From Kiritimatiellia bacterium (lineage in GTDB: Bacteria > Verrucomicrobiota > Kiritimatiellia > RFP12 > DVOR01), in contig JAFYWN010000028.1 in the NCBI GenBank assembly GCA_017558005.1, forward strand, positions 1 to 32,142: a DNA stretch of 32,142 nt. The letters run 5' to 3'. The notes beneath the pieces were generated by a model. It had not been told where the DNA came from and did no database searches. It worked only from the letters and a program-made list of their open reading frames with translations. The translations under genes and the position numbers were made by a program. Positions 8,796 through 15,649 of this stretch are shown here, in pieces (within the stretch, counting starts at the first letter, position 1; the number at the start of each line of letters is the position of its first letter).

Positions 8796-10382
8796 GTGAA
8801 GAGCTCTCTTTTGACAGTAGGCGCACTCGTGATGTTGACTGGGTGCACCACAATCGGTGAAAAGTATGAAGAAAAGTCTGTGATGGATGTCCTCACAGAT
8901 GCCACGGTGGCCGCAGATACGCGCCCGGATGCGCTTCCTGTTGTGACGGCGGCGCCGGATGTGCGTGCGGATGCATGGTGGACGCGCTTCGGCGATGAAA
9001 CCTTGACGCGCTTGATCTCGAAGGCTTACACCGCCAATCATTCGCTCGCCATCGCCCGCGCCAATCTGCACGCCGCCCGTGCCGCATGGAAATACCAACG
9101 CGGCGCTCTCTTGCCGATGGTAAATGCAGGTGGCGATATCACCCGTAGCCGCACCTCGGATAATGGCCTCTCCGGTCGTAATCGTTACACGGACTACAAC
9201 CTTGCCGCTACGGCCCGTTGGGAGTTGGACCTCTTTGGTCGCCAGCAGAGCCTGATGGATGCCGCCGAGGCTCAGGCAGAGGCCACCGAAGCCGATTTGA
9301 AGGCGATGTGGGTCTCGATCTCCTCTGCAGTGGCAAATGCCTACCTCGAATTGCGCACCTTGCAGGGCCGCTTGATGGTGGCTGAGGATAACCTCAAGCT
9401 CCAACAAGACAACTACGACCTCCAGGCCGATCGCGCCGCAGGTGGTTTGTCCAATGAACTCGTGAAGAATCAGGCCGAGTATGACCTGCGTTCGACCGCT
9501 GCCACGATTCCGAGCTTGAAGGCTCAGATTGTGGCCATCGAAAATGCGCTCGCCATCCTCTGCGGCACGACGCCGGGCACCTTGCCCCCTGAAATCGTGG
9601 CGCCAGTCCGTGTGGTGACAGAAACGCCCGCGCCGTCTGCTGAGGGTGAAGAAAAATCCCTCCCCGCAGGTCTGCGTCCCACCGGCATCCCCCAACCCGA
9701 AGAGATCCGCTTGGATGTGGGCATCTCCGTGGAGGCCCTTCGCCGTCGTCCGGATGTGATCGCCTCCGAACGTCTCTTGAAGGCCGCCGTGGAGGAGTTG
9801 AATTACGCCAAGGCTGAGCGTTATCCTAACTTCTACATCACCGCCGCACTCGGCGTGGATTCGATCCACTTGAGCGACTTGTTGGACTGGGATAGCCACT
9901 TCTATCAGTTCGGTCCTGGCTTCTCGTTGCCCATCTTCCGTGGTGGTCAGATTGAGGCCAATATCGAAATGAAGACCGAAGCCCAACGCGCCGCCTTCGC
10001 CGCCTATGAGGAGACCGTCCTCATGGCCCTCAGCGATATCCGCACCGCTTACGCCGCCTACACCCAGGAGTTGGAACGTCTCTCCCAACTCCGCCGTGGT
10101 GTTCAGGCCGCCCAAGCCGCCTATGAAATCGCTTCCAATAAGTACAATGCAGGCCTCGGCGACTTCTTTGACGTCCTCGATGCCCAACGCAAACTCTTCA
10201 CCCTCGACGAAGCCCGCGTGATCAGCGAAGGTGAAATTGCCGCGAGCCAGGTCGCCCTCTATCAATCGCTCTGTGGCGGTTGGGCAGGGGAGGAAGCGCC
10301 CGAAATCGCCGAACAGCTCTTTGGCGTAAACGACGCCTCCGAGCCCTTGCTCAAGCCGATGGACGACCTCTCTACGAAGTAA
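8796..10382 (+). CDS. RND efflux outer membrane channel lipoprotein (NodT/OprM type)
   Basis: A 528-residue TolC-like channel of the NodT/OprM lipoprotein class. It starts with GTG at 8796, preceded by AAGGAGGAG. The signal peptide ends in a lipobox, MLTGC, giving acylated Cys near residue 16. The body shows the family layout of two repeated halves with long helices, for example ANHSLAIARANLHAARAAW and SVEALRRRPDVIASERLLKA, and a C-terminal helix around NAGLGDFFDVLDAQRKL. An insertion of about 35 residues rich in Pro and Glu (around 270-305) separates the halves and is longer than usual. It is the last gene of the operon and is followed by a strong terminator. Confidence 0.95.
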   Translation: MKSSLLTVGALVMLTGCTTIGEKYEEKSVMDVLTDATVAADTRPDALPVVTAAPDVRADAWWTRFGDETLTRLISKAYTANHSLAIARANLHAARAAWKYQRGALLPMVNAGGDITRSRTSDNGLSGRNRYTDYNLAATARWELDLFGRQQSLMDAAEAQAEATEADLKAMWVSISSAVANAYLELRTLQGRLMVAEDNLKLQQDNYDLQADRAAGGLSNELVKNQAEYDLRSTAATIPSLKAQIVAIENALAILCGTTPGTLPPEIVAPVRVVTETPAPSAEGEEKSLPAGLRPTGIPQPEEIRLDVGISVEALRRRPDVIASERLLKAAVEELNYAKAERYPNFYITAALGVDSIHLSDLLDWDSHFYQFGPGFSLPIFRGGQIEANIEMKTEAQRAAFAAYEETVLMALSDIRTAYAAYTQELERLSQLRRGVQAAQAAYEIASNKYNAGLGDFFDVLDAQRKLFTLDEARVISEGEIAASQVALYQSLCGGWAGEEAPEIAEQLFGVNDASEPLLKPMDDLSTK

Positions 10383-10401
10383 TCCACCGCGCACAGCACC
10401 T

Positions 10402-10431
10402 AAAAAAGGACGGCCCCGCCGTCCTTTTTTT
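10402..10431 (+). terminator. Intrinsic terminator of the efflux operon
   Basis: A perfect 7-bp stem, GGACGGC-CCC-GCCGTCC, is preceded by six A and followed by seven T (10425-10431). The A/T flanks would make it bidirectional. Confidence 0.93.
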
Positions 10432-10478
10432 ATGCCTTCCCGTGCGAAGCATGCAAAGGACTGCCAGGGAGGATTTTA

Positions 10479-10581
10479 CCGCGAACTACGCGAGGCGCAC
10501 GACCGCACCACGGCGCGATGGCCTGCGGCCCCGTGGATGCTGACTCGTGCTTTTGCGAAGCATGTAAAAGGACTGCATGTG
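10479..10581 (-). repeat. Interspersed repeat unit A, copy 5 (left edge of island)
   Basis: A near-identical copy in minus orientation. The joint GCCAGGGAGGATTTTACCGC on its left matches (inverted) the joint beside the copy at 2850. Confidence 0.85.
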
Positions 10582-10584
10582 TTT

Positions 10585-10735
10585 AGGTTTTCCGCGAGCG
10601 CAGCTCGTCAACCAGCGGCTCTGCCGCTTAACCACGGAGCATCGCGCCGTTAACCGCGCCGCAGCCGCGAATCCACAGTGCCATCGGCACATAATCGTGC
10701 GCCCAAACGGGCCACTGTGGCGAAGCCACTCCTCA
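10585..10735. repeat. Unit C repeat cluster at the left edge of the accessory island
   Basis: Short palindromes (GAGCGCAGCTC, GCGGCTCTGCCGC, GCCGCAGCCGC) are joined by AACCAC/ATCCACAG linkers. The sequence becomes abruptly A+T-rich after about 10735. A 14-mer, ACTGTGGCGAAGCC, occurs both here (10714-10727) and at the right-hand repeat block (23612-23625). Confidence 0.75.
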
Positions 10736-10860
10736 TTATTAAATATTTACGTAGGCGTGCGTGTTGCTTGTTAAATATCTATAGATTTTATGAAATATAT
10801 TTCAACTGTGCGTAGTTTTGATGCGTTAGAAGTGTTTGTTTATTTTTTCGTGAAAAACAA

Positions 10861-10930
10861 AATATTTGAAAAATGTTGACAATATTTTGAAAATATGAAA
10901 AACTAATAATGTGATTTTTCAAAATTATTT
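10861..10930 (+). promoter_or_regulatory. Candidate promoter/operator region of the RHH gene
   Basis: TTGACA (10876-10881) is a perfect -35 box, but no clear -10 lies at 16-18 nt. A perfect 15-bp palindrome, ATATTTTGAAAATAT (10882-10896), abuts it. Related sequences lie at 10861-10874 (AATATTTGAAAAAT) and, inverted, at 10912-10927. Repeated palindromes of this kind would suit autoregulation by the ribbon-helix-helix protein encoded next. Confidence 0.45.
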
Positions 10931-10950
10931 ATAGGAAAGGCTGGTGTATC

Positions 10951-11217
10951 ATGGCAACGAAAGTGATAACCCAAGATGCAAGTAAGCGACTTGTTAACTT
11001 TTATTTGGATGAGGCTGATGCTGTGCGTCTTGATAAGTATTGTGCAGATAGAGGTGTTTCGCGTACCCAGTTTCTTGCAGGTGTGGTTGCGCAATTCACC
11101 GCGCATATCACTTTAACAGAGGAAGATATTGCGTTGATTAATGAGAAAATTCAGAAGCGTATTGAAAAAGGGTATCCTCAGAACTTTCGTTCCGAGTCTC
11201 GTTACAAGCGTGATTAA
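10951..11217 (+). CDS. Small ribbon-helix-helix-like DNA-binding protein
   Basis: An 88-residue protein. Residues 12-50 (RLVNFYLDEADAVRLDKYC followed by ADRGVSRTQFLAGVV) match the Arc/CopG ribbon-helix-helix plan: a short strand with alternating hydrophobics, then two helices separated by a G-x-S turn. The C-terminus is charged. The ATG at 10951 is preceded by AGGAAAGG. A second small gene follows 24 nt downstream. Such pairs are common on mobile elements, where the RHH protein acts as a regulator or partition factor; the specific role here is unknown. Base composition is clearly more A+T-rich than in the efflux operon. Confidence 0.75.
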   Translation: MATKVITQDASKRLVNFYLDEADAVRLDKYCADRGVSRTQFLAGVVAQFTAHITLTEEDIALINEKIQKRIEKGYPQNFRSESRYKRD

Positions 11218-11241
11218 TTTTGAAGAGAGGAAGGATTTGTT

Positions 11242-11481
11242 ATGAAAAAGGCTGATACAGAAAACAAACGTGATAAGTTTGTTCGTATTGCAGAAGCACG
11301 TACGATTAAAATCATTTCAATGTTACGTTTATTGGGTAATTGCTCAAACCAAAGCGTTTACGAATATAGCGACAAAGACGTGCAGAAGATTTTTGCGGCG
11401 ATTGAAAACGCAACGGCTGATGCCAAGCGCCGTTTCAAGAATTCGCCCGAAAAGTCTAAAAAACTCTTTTCGCTTGATTAA
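11242..11481 (+). CDS. Small conserved-type protein of unknown function, partner of the RHH gene
   Basis: A 79-residue, Lys-rich, probably helical protein. The stretch RIAEARTIKIISMLRLLGNC followed by YEYSDKDVQKIFAAIE resembles small uncharacterised proteins I associate with integrative elements of gut bacteria, usually beside regulators. I can give no function. A good ribosome binding site (GAGAGGAAGGA) precedes the ATG at 11242. It is probably cotranscribed with the RHH gene 24 nt upstream. Confidence 0.7.
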   Translation: MKKADTENKRDKFVRIAEARTIKIISMLRLLGNCSNQSVYEYSDKDVQKIFAAIENATADAKRRFKNSPEKSKKLFSLD

Positions 11482-11549
11482 TGCTTCTTGTTAAAGTGAG
11501 GTGTGTTTTCATACTGATATAAGCACTTTCTTAATACTCTTAAACATGT

Positions 11550-11555
11550 TATGAT
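11550..11555 (+). promoter_or_regulatory. -10 box upstream of RNA element copy 1
   Basis: TATGAT lies 20 nt before the conserved 40-nt RNA core. The -35 region (TTTCTT, 11527-11532, 17-nt spacer) is weak. The equivalent box before copy 2 is TATACT at 15450. Confidence 0.45.
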
Positions 11556-11570
11556 TTGAGAGTAGATTTC

Positions 11571-11660
11571 TCATGGCCAGTTGGTGAAACCTAGGAAATT
11601 TCAAGACTGTTAGGCTTTGAGGATTATCCCCTCTTGTTGGGGCATCCTTAATGTGTACTG
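11571..11660 (+). ncRNA. Unrecognised structured RNA element, copy 1 (leader of the GHKL-ATPase operon)
   Basis: The core 11576-11615 is identical over 40 of 40 nt to 15481-15520. The core can fold with CAGT (11578-11581) pairing ACTG (11606-11609) and TGAAA pairing TTTCA. The loop CCTA can pair with TAGG at the 3' side, a possible pseudoknot. A second hairpin follows: 11617-11624 pairs with 11644-11651 (8 bp), and CCCC (11628-11631) pairs with GGGG (11639-11642). It ends in the shared TGTGTAC (11652-11658). Hairpin sequence differs from copy 2 but pairing is kept (T-A here, C-G there). No open frame lies across it. I cannot match it to any RNA family I know. It could be a cis-regulatory leader or a separate small RNA. 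Confidence 0.7.
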
Positions 11661-11664
11661 TTTT

Positions 11665-11690
11665 ACGAACGTGATGAACGTGCGTGTTTT
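11665..11690 (+). terminator. Weak terminator-like hairpin before the GHKL-ATPase gene
   Basis: ACGAACGT pairs with ACGTGCGT around GATGA (7 bp and one A-G mismatch), followed by GTTTTAC. It sits between the RNA element and the start codon, like the stronger hairpin after copy 2. The U-tract is poor. Confidence 0.3.
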
Positions 11691-11705
11691 ACTTTGGAAT
11701 TTCCT

Positions 11706-13700
11706 ATGATGAATTTTGATGGCGCAAAGTGGATTGTGTCTCCTTCAGACAACAGCATTAAAGGCCTTAATGACTCTGGCATTGAGACTTTTAGAGGACA
11801 TCTTGTCCAGGCATTAGCACGTGAAATTTGCCAAAACTCTGTTGATGCTAGAAAAGATAGAACGAAGCCTGTGGTGGTAGAGTTTTCTGCGTTTAACACC
11901 TCTATTGACAACTTCCCAAATAATGAAGAATACAAGGAAGAGTTAATGAGGATTGAACACTTTTGGAAAATGCGTAAAAACGAACAAGTTGGCGCGTTTT
12001 TTGAAGAAACAATGCCCAAATTTAAAAAAAATCTTTCTTGGATACGTATTAGCGACTTTAATACCACGGGATTGACTGGAGTTTCACAAGCAGACAATCT
12101 TTGGGACGCTACAACTTGGAATTCTTTGGTAAGAGCCGATGGAGACTCCCAAAAGGATGGAATAGGATCATTTGGCATTGGTAAGAGTGCACCATTCTCG
12201 TGTTCTTATTTCCGCACGGTTTTCTATGCAACAAAGGCAACCTTTGAAAATAAGGTAGGTTTTTTAAGAACAGAAACGGTTGAAGAAGAGGGATTTATTG
12301 GTGTTGCCCGATTACTTGCTCGTCCTATTGGGCAAAATTCTAAAAATACACTAACTTCTGGTAAGATGTTTTTTGAAAAAGAGAATTGTCAAGTGTGCTC
12401 GCGATGCATTTCTCTTGATCCTGCGTTTAAGCGTGAGGAAACAGGTACAGACATCTATATTCCTGGATTTATTCCAATGTACAGGGGAAATGGATGGGTT
12501 GATGAAATTGTAGAGGCTGTCATAAACAGTTTTTTGTATGCCATCTATCAGGAAAATCTTATTGTAAAAATTAAAACCTCTGAGAAGAATATAACTTTAG
12601 ACAAGGCATATTTAGATGAAACTTATGGAAATAGTACTTTTTCTTCAAATGAAAAATTTAATTTTACCATTCAGCAAAAATATCAACTTTTAGCATCTCC
12701 TGATGTACATTCTGCACTGTTCAAATGGTCAGGATATGAGGGCTATGTTGATGTTCGCTTTTTGCTTGGTTCGCCAGATTATGACCGCCGTATTACGGTG
12801 GTGCGTGCGCCTGGGATGAAGATTTTTGACAAGGATCATATCTCTGGTAAAATCGCTTTTACAGGCATGGTAATCGTTTGTGGAGATGGGTTAAATAAGC
12901 TCTTTAAGAACCTTGAAAATCCAGCACATACGGAATGGGAGATAAATCGAAGCGTAGAAGGTGCGAAGGCGATGAAGGAGCTATTTGCTTTTTGCAAGGG
13001 CTTGCTTAAAAGTCTTGTAATGACGAATGTGACTGAGGAGATTGACTCTGGTCTTGGGGCAATTCTTCCACAAGAAGACGGAGATGGTTCAAAGCAAGAA
13101 ACAGATTCTATTACCCCAATTAGCCGAAGCATTGAGCGAGGGAAGTCTACGAAGCGAGGAAAGAATCCTCCCAAAGAAGATGAAGACGAGAACGAGGATG
13201 ATACTCCTGCTGGATACACACCAACTGACGAACCTGGTTCTGGTGGCGGAGAACATGGGAGTTCTAAGAGTAAAAATACGGAAAAGAAGAAGGATGGTTC
13301 TTTAGAGGGAGATCAAAACGGACCCAATGAAGGCGACAACACTGAACTTCAGGGCGAGGATGAAAAAACTCATTCGGGCAAGAAAAGTCTAATCAAAATA
13401 CTTCAGGAGCGGAGCTGTTGCATTGATCGTAAAGAAGGAAGGTATCGTTTTATTTTCACCCCTTCTAAAAATGTTAAAAATGCATCACTTACGCTGTATT
13501 CTGCTGCGGAAGCAGACTTCTATTATGCTCCACTGTGTTCAGCAAAAAATCACGAAACAGGAGAGGAATTAAAGGTAAACGTAGAAACAAGTTCAATTGA
13601 AGGATTAAAGCTTAAAAAGAAAAAACCCGTAGTACTTGAATTGACGTTTGATTATAGTGATTATCTTTCGTTGGAGGTTGAATGTTATGAACATAACTAA
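11706..13700 (+). CDS. GHKL (Hsp90/MutL-type) ATPase, probable defence or restriction component
   Basis: A 664-residue protein with all GHKL nucleotide-binding motifs: N-box REICQNSVDA (residues 39-48), G1 box ISDFNTTGL (115-123) with the key Asp, and G2 box GIGSFGIGKSA (152-162). A transducer-like region follows to about residue 430. Next comes an acidic/Lys-rich low-complexity linker (about 455-560), then a small C-terminal domain. Iyer, Abhiman and Aravind described GHKL (MutL/MORC-like) ATPases in prokaryotic restriction-modification clusters with C5 methylases, which fits this context. The start is uncertain: ATG at 11706 or 11709, or TTG at 11694. Shine-Dalgarno is poor (GGAA). The next gene overlaps by 14 nt. 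Confidence 0.85.
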   Translation: MMNFDGAKWIVSPSDNSIKGLNDSGIETFRGHLVQALAREICQNSVDARKDRTKPVVVEFSAFNTSIDNFPNNEEYKEELMRIEHFWKMRKNEQVGAFFEETMPKFKKNLSWIRISDFNTTGLTGVSQADNLWDATTWNSLVRADGDSQKDGIGSFGIGKSAPFSCSYFRTVFYATKATFENKVGFLRTETVEEEGFIGVARLLARPIGQNSKNTLTSGKMFFEKENCQVCSRCISLDPAFKREETGTDIYIPGFIPMYRGNGWVDEIVEAVINSFLYAIYQENLIVKIKTSEKNITLDKAYLDETYGNSTFSSNEKFNFTIQQKYQLLASPDVHSALFKWSGYEGYVDVRFLLGSPDYDRRITVVRAPGMKIFDKDHISGKIAFTGMVIVCGDGLNKLFKNLENPAHTEWEINRSVEGAKAMKELFAFCKGLLKSLVMTNVTEEIDSGLGAILPQEDGDGSKQETDSITPISRSIERGKSTKRGKNPPKEDEDENEDDTPAGYTPTDEPGSGGGEHGSSKSKNTEKKKDGSLEGDQNGPNEGDNTELQGEDEKTHSGKKSLIKILQERSCCIDRKEGRYRFIFTPSKNVKNASLTLYSAAEADFYYAPLCSAKNHETGEELKVNVETSSIEGLKLKKKKPVVLELTFDYSDYLSLEVECYEHN

Positions 13701-14610
13701 TCGACTTTATCCTTATCCTATTTTGTCGAAAACAAATGGGACTATTTTGGATAGTACTTTTGATGTTGTAGTTAAACCAAAGATTATTCAAGAGGGTCTA
13801 GTTATCACCTGTTCGGTTACGGCAACATTGAAGAATAAAGACTTAAAACAATTGGTGGAAAATGGGAATGCGGGAATTTTTGTTCACGTAGAATGTCCAA
13901 CCACAACATTTCGAGAGGTGTATCAGATTACTCCCGAAGAGTGTCGGAGTCTTAGTAATGAAACGCTTCAAGGCGAGACCGTGATTGAAATCTCCTCTGG
14001 GAAAATTTCTGGCAAAGTAGAAATCTGCCCGTTTATCATTGCCCGCAACGATTTTGTCTATTCAAATCAAAAGGCTGAAGCGTTCTATCAAGGGATGACG
14101 TTTGATATCGATGCAGGAGCAATCTTAGCAGAAGGGGTTCCTACTGATTTTAGGGTTAACATCGCGCGAACGCAATTGAAATCAACGAATTCAATTTTTG
14201 TAACCGTTCCGTCTACAGATGAGAAACAGACGGCAATGAACGTAGATTGTGAAAATAATCGAATTCGAATTTCAATGCCTCAAGCGATGTTTCAATGTTA
14301 TCAAGCAATGAAGACGTCTACAGCAAATGATTCAATGTTGTGGTCGCTCATCATTATTCCTGCGTTTGTGAGTACATTAGAGCAGGTTAAGCTTGCGCTG
14401 AAATATGAGACAGGAGTGTTTGGAGATTTTTCGCAATATTCTTGGTTTGCAAGTGTTAATAGAGCGTTAATTGAGAAGTTCGGCTTTGGATTGGATTCTG
14501 AGAAGTTTGTTCAGTCTGATACGGTAGAGCTGGCGTCTGTTCTCATTGGCAATCCGCTTGAGTCTGTTTTGAACGAATTAGTGCATGGAGAAGGGGAGGA
14601 TGAACAATGA
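13687..14610 (+). CDS. Uncharacterised protein encoded between the GHKL ATPase and a DUF6339-like gene
   Basis: A 307-residue protein starting at ATG 13687, which overlaps the ATPase gene's end; GGAGG lies 9 nt upstream. The N-terminal half (NRLYPYPILSKTNGTILDST and onward) is predicted to be mainly beta strands. The C-terminal half (about 190-300) is more helical and contains SMLWSLIIIPAFVSTLEQV. I recognise no catalytic motif. The YPYPILS-type opening reminds me of unnamed proteins found beside similar ATPases, so it is likely an obligate partner of the ATPase. It is also the most likely place for an undetected nuclease or substrate-recognition domain (inference). The stop overlaps the next start (ATGA, 14607-14610). 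Confidence 0.75.
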   Translation: MNITNRLYPYPILSKTNGTILDSTFDVVVKPKIIQEGLVITCSVTATLKNKDLKQLVENGNAGIFVHVECPTTTFREVYQITPEECRSLSNETLQGETVIEISSGKISGKVEICPFIIARNDFVYSNQKAEAFYQGMTFDIDAGAILAEGVPTDFRVNIARTQLKSTNSIFVTVPSTDEKQTAMNVDCENNRIRISMPQAMFQCYQAMKTSTANDSMLWSLIIIPAFVSTLEQVKLALKYETGVFGDFSQYSWFASVNRALIEKFGFGLDSEKFVQSDTVELASVLIGNPLESVLNELVHGEGEDEQ

Positions 14611-15383
14611 AAATCTACTTTTTAAAGGATATTGCACTTGAAACGTTAAAGGCAAATATTCAAATCTTTTTACCGTATTTTGCAGAAGAAACAAATACTT
14701 CTTTGATTAAGGCGTTGAAACAAACGCTTCAAGAAGTTGATGATCGTGCTATTTTTGAATATTCTGGCTACGATGTCCCAGACGGAATTGAACAAACGTT
14801 AATTGATAATTACAAAGCCTGTCGCAATGGTAAAGATGGAGATAATGCCTGTATTCTCTTTGATGCGCTAAAAAACCTTCCACCTACGGTTGCTTGTGAC
14901 GAACGCTTTTGGGCTGGCTTTACACTGTTATCTTGTTGGAACTTTGTGCGTGAACGTTGGGAAATGAAAAATGACAAGAGCAGAACTGTTAGTAATGTGG
15001 AAACGCATTTTTTCTTTAAAGACGGTATTCGTAGAGCAATAATACGTAATGCGTTGTCACGGTTATGGTGGATTGGTTACATAACATATCGCAGTGACCT
15101 TGATGACCCTTATATGTTTACTCGTGAACTTGGTAAAGAGTCAGACTATATTGGAAATCTATTTGAACGTTCATATTCAAATAGCCGAACTGTGGTTTTC
15201 GCGATTGTTGAAATGGTCGCAGAAATTTGCAAAGAGTATTCAATTAAATATAAGCGAGAGTGGGCTCGTCCTCTTTTAAAATACGTTAATATGCTTGGTG
15301 GGATTTACGTACTTGAAACGCTTCCACCACAGGTATTAAGACAAAAAATTAAAGCAAAAGCTGAAATATGTTTGAAAGGATAA
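14607..15383 (+). CDS. DUF6339-like protein, third gene of the GHKL-ATPase operon
   Basis: A 258-residue, mostly helical protein. The central segment with RLWWIGYITYRSDLDDPYMF followed by GNLFERSYSNSRTVVFAIVE resembles my recollection of DUF6339, an uncharacterised family; this is not verified. Conserved-looking Trp, Arg and Asp residues in that segment could be functional, but no known catalytic motif is visible. It starts at ATG 14607, overlapping the previous stop by 4 nt, so the three genes are probably translationally coupled and made in fixed ratio. A second copy of the structured RNA follows about 90 nt downstream. Confidence 0.7.
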   Translation: MKIYFLKDIALETLKANIQIFLPYFAEETNTSLIKALKQTLQEVDDRAIFEYSGYDVPDGIEQTLIDNYKACRNGKDGDNACILFDALKNLPPTVACDERFWAGFTLLSCWNFVRERWEMKNDKSRTVSNVETHFFFKDGIRRAIIRNALSRLWWIGYITYRSDLDDPYMFTRELGKESDYIGNLFERSYSNSRTVVFAIVEMVAEICKEYSIKYKREWARPLLKYVNMLGGIYVLETLPPQVLRQKIKAKAEICLKG

Positions 15384-15449
15384 CTCCTACTAAAATTGCT
15401 TTTCTTTGAAAACGGCGAGCCTTTAGCTGCACGGTTTGGTTACTTTTGT

Positions 15450-15455
15450 TATACT
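15450..15455 (+). promoter_or_regulatory. -10 box upstream of RNA element copy 2
   Basis: TATACT lies 25 nt before the conserved 40-nt core. No good -35 is present at 17 nt. Its position mirrors TATGAT before copy 1, so both RNA copies probably have their own promoter. Confidence 0.45.
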
Positions 15456-15472
15456 GAAACCATTAGTACAAC

Positions 15473-15573
15473 TCTCATATGCCAGTTGGTGAAACCTAGG
15501 AAATTTCAAGACTGTTAGGCATCGAGGGTTGGCCCCTTTTGTATCAATTTGGGGCCGCCTTGATGTGTACAGT
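15473..15573 (+). ncRNA. Unrecognised structured RNA element, copy 2 (leader of the methyltransferase gene)
   Basis: The core 15481-15520 is identical to copy 1. The following hairpin keeps the fold but not the sequence: TCGAGG (15522-15527) pairs with CCTTGA (15558-15563). One position is C-G where copy 1 has T-A. The inner stem is GGCCCC (15531-15536) with GGGGCC (15551-15556), two pairs longer than in copy 1, with a 14-nt loop. The conserved TGTGTAC follows (15564-15570). The identical core beside a compensated, divergent hairpin argues for a functional RNA rather than a simple DNA repeat. About 30 nt downstream lies a terminator-like hairpin directly before the methyltransferase start. 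Confidence 0.7.
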
Positions 15574-15604
15574 CAGGCTTCCTAGGGCCTCGCCATCACC
15601 TCTC

Positions 15605-15637
15605 AAGGCGCGCCCCTTTTATTGGAGCGCGCCTTTT
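15605..15637 (+). terminator. Terminator-like hairpin between RNA copy 2 and the methyltransferase start
   Basis: AAGGCGCGC (15605-15613) pairs with GCGCGCCTT (15627-15635) around a 13-nt loop, followed by a run of four T (15634-15637). Only 12 nt separate it from the ATG at 15650 and I see no promoter in between. It therefore either ends a separate small RNA or acts as an attenuator that must be bypassed to express the methyltransferase. Confidence 0.65.
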
Positions 15638-15649
15638 GCGTAGGGTTCA

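Noticed and set aside
7239..10394. A 1051-codon open frame on the minus strand opposite the RND and channel genes
   Set aside because: It is antisense to two unmistakable genes. Its His/Gly/Arg-rich composition is typical of shadow frames caused by codon bias, and it has no recognisable domain.
11576..11615. GTTAGGC at the end of the RNA core looks like the R' box of an integron attC site
   Set aside because: The matching R'' box (GCCTAAC-like) is absent at the 5' side, the stem has no attC-like extrahelical bases, and there is no integrase. The element also precedes rather than follows genes, and the second hairpin shows RNA-like compensation.
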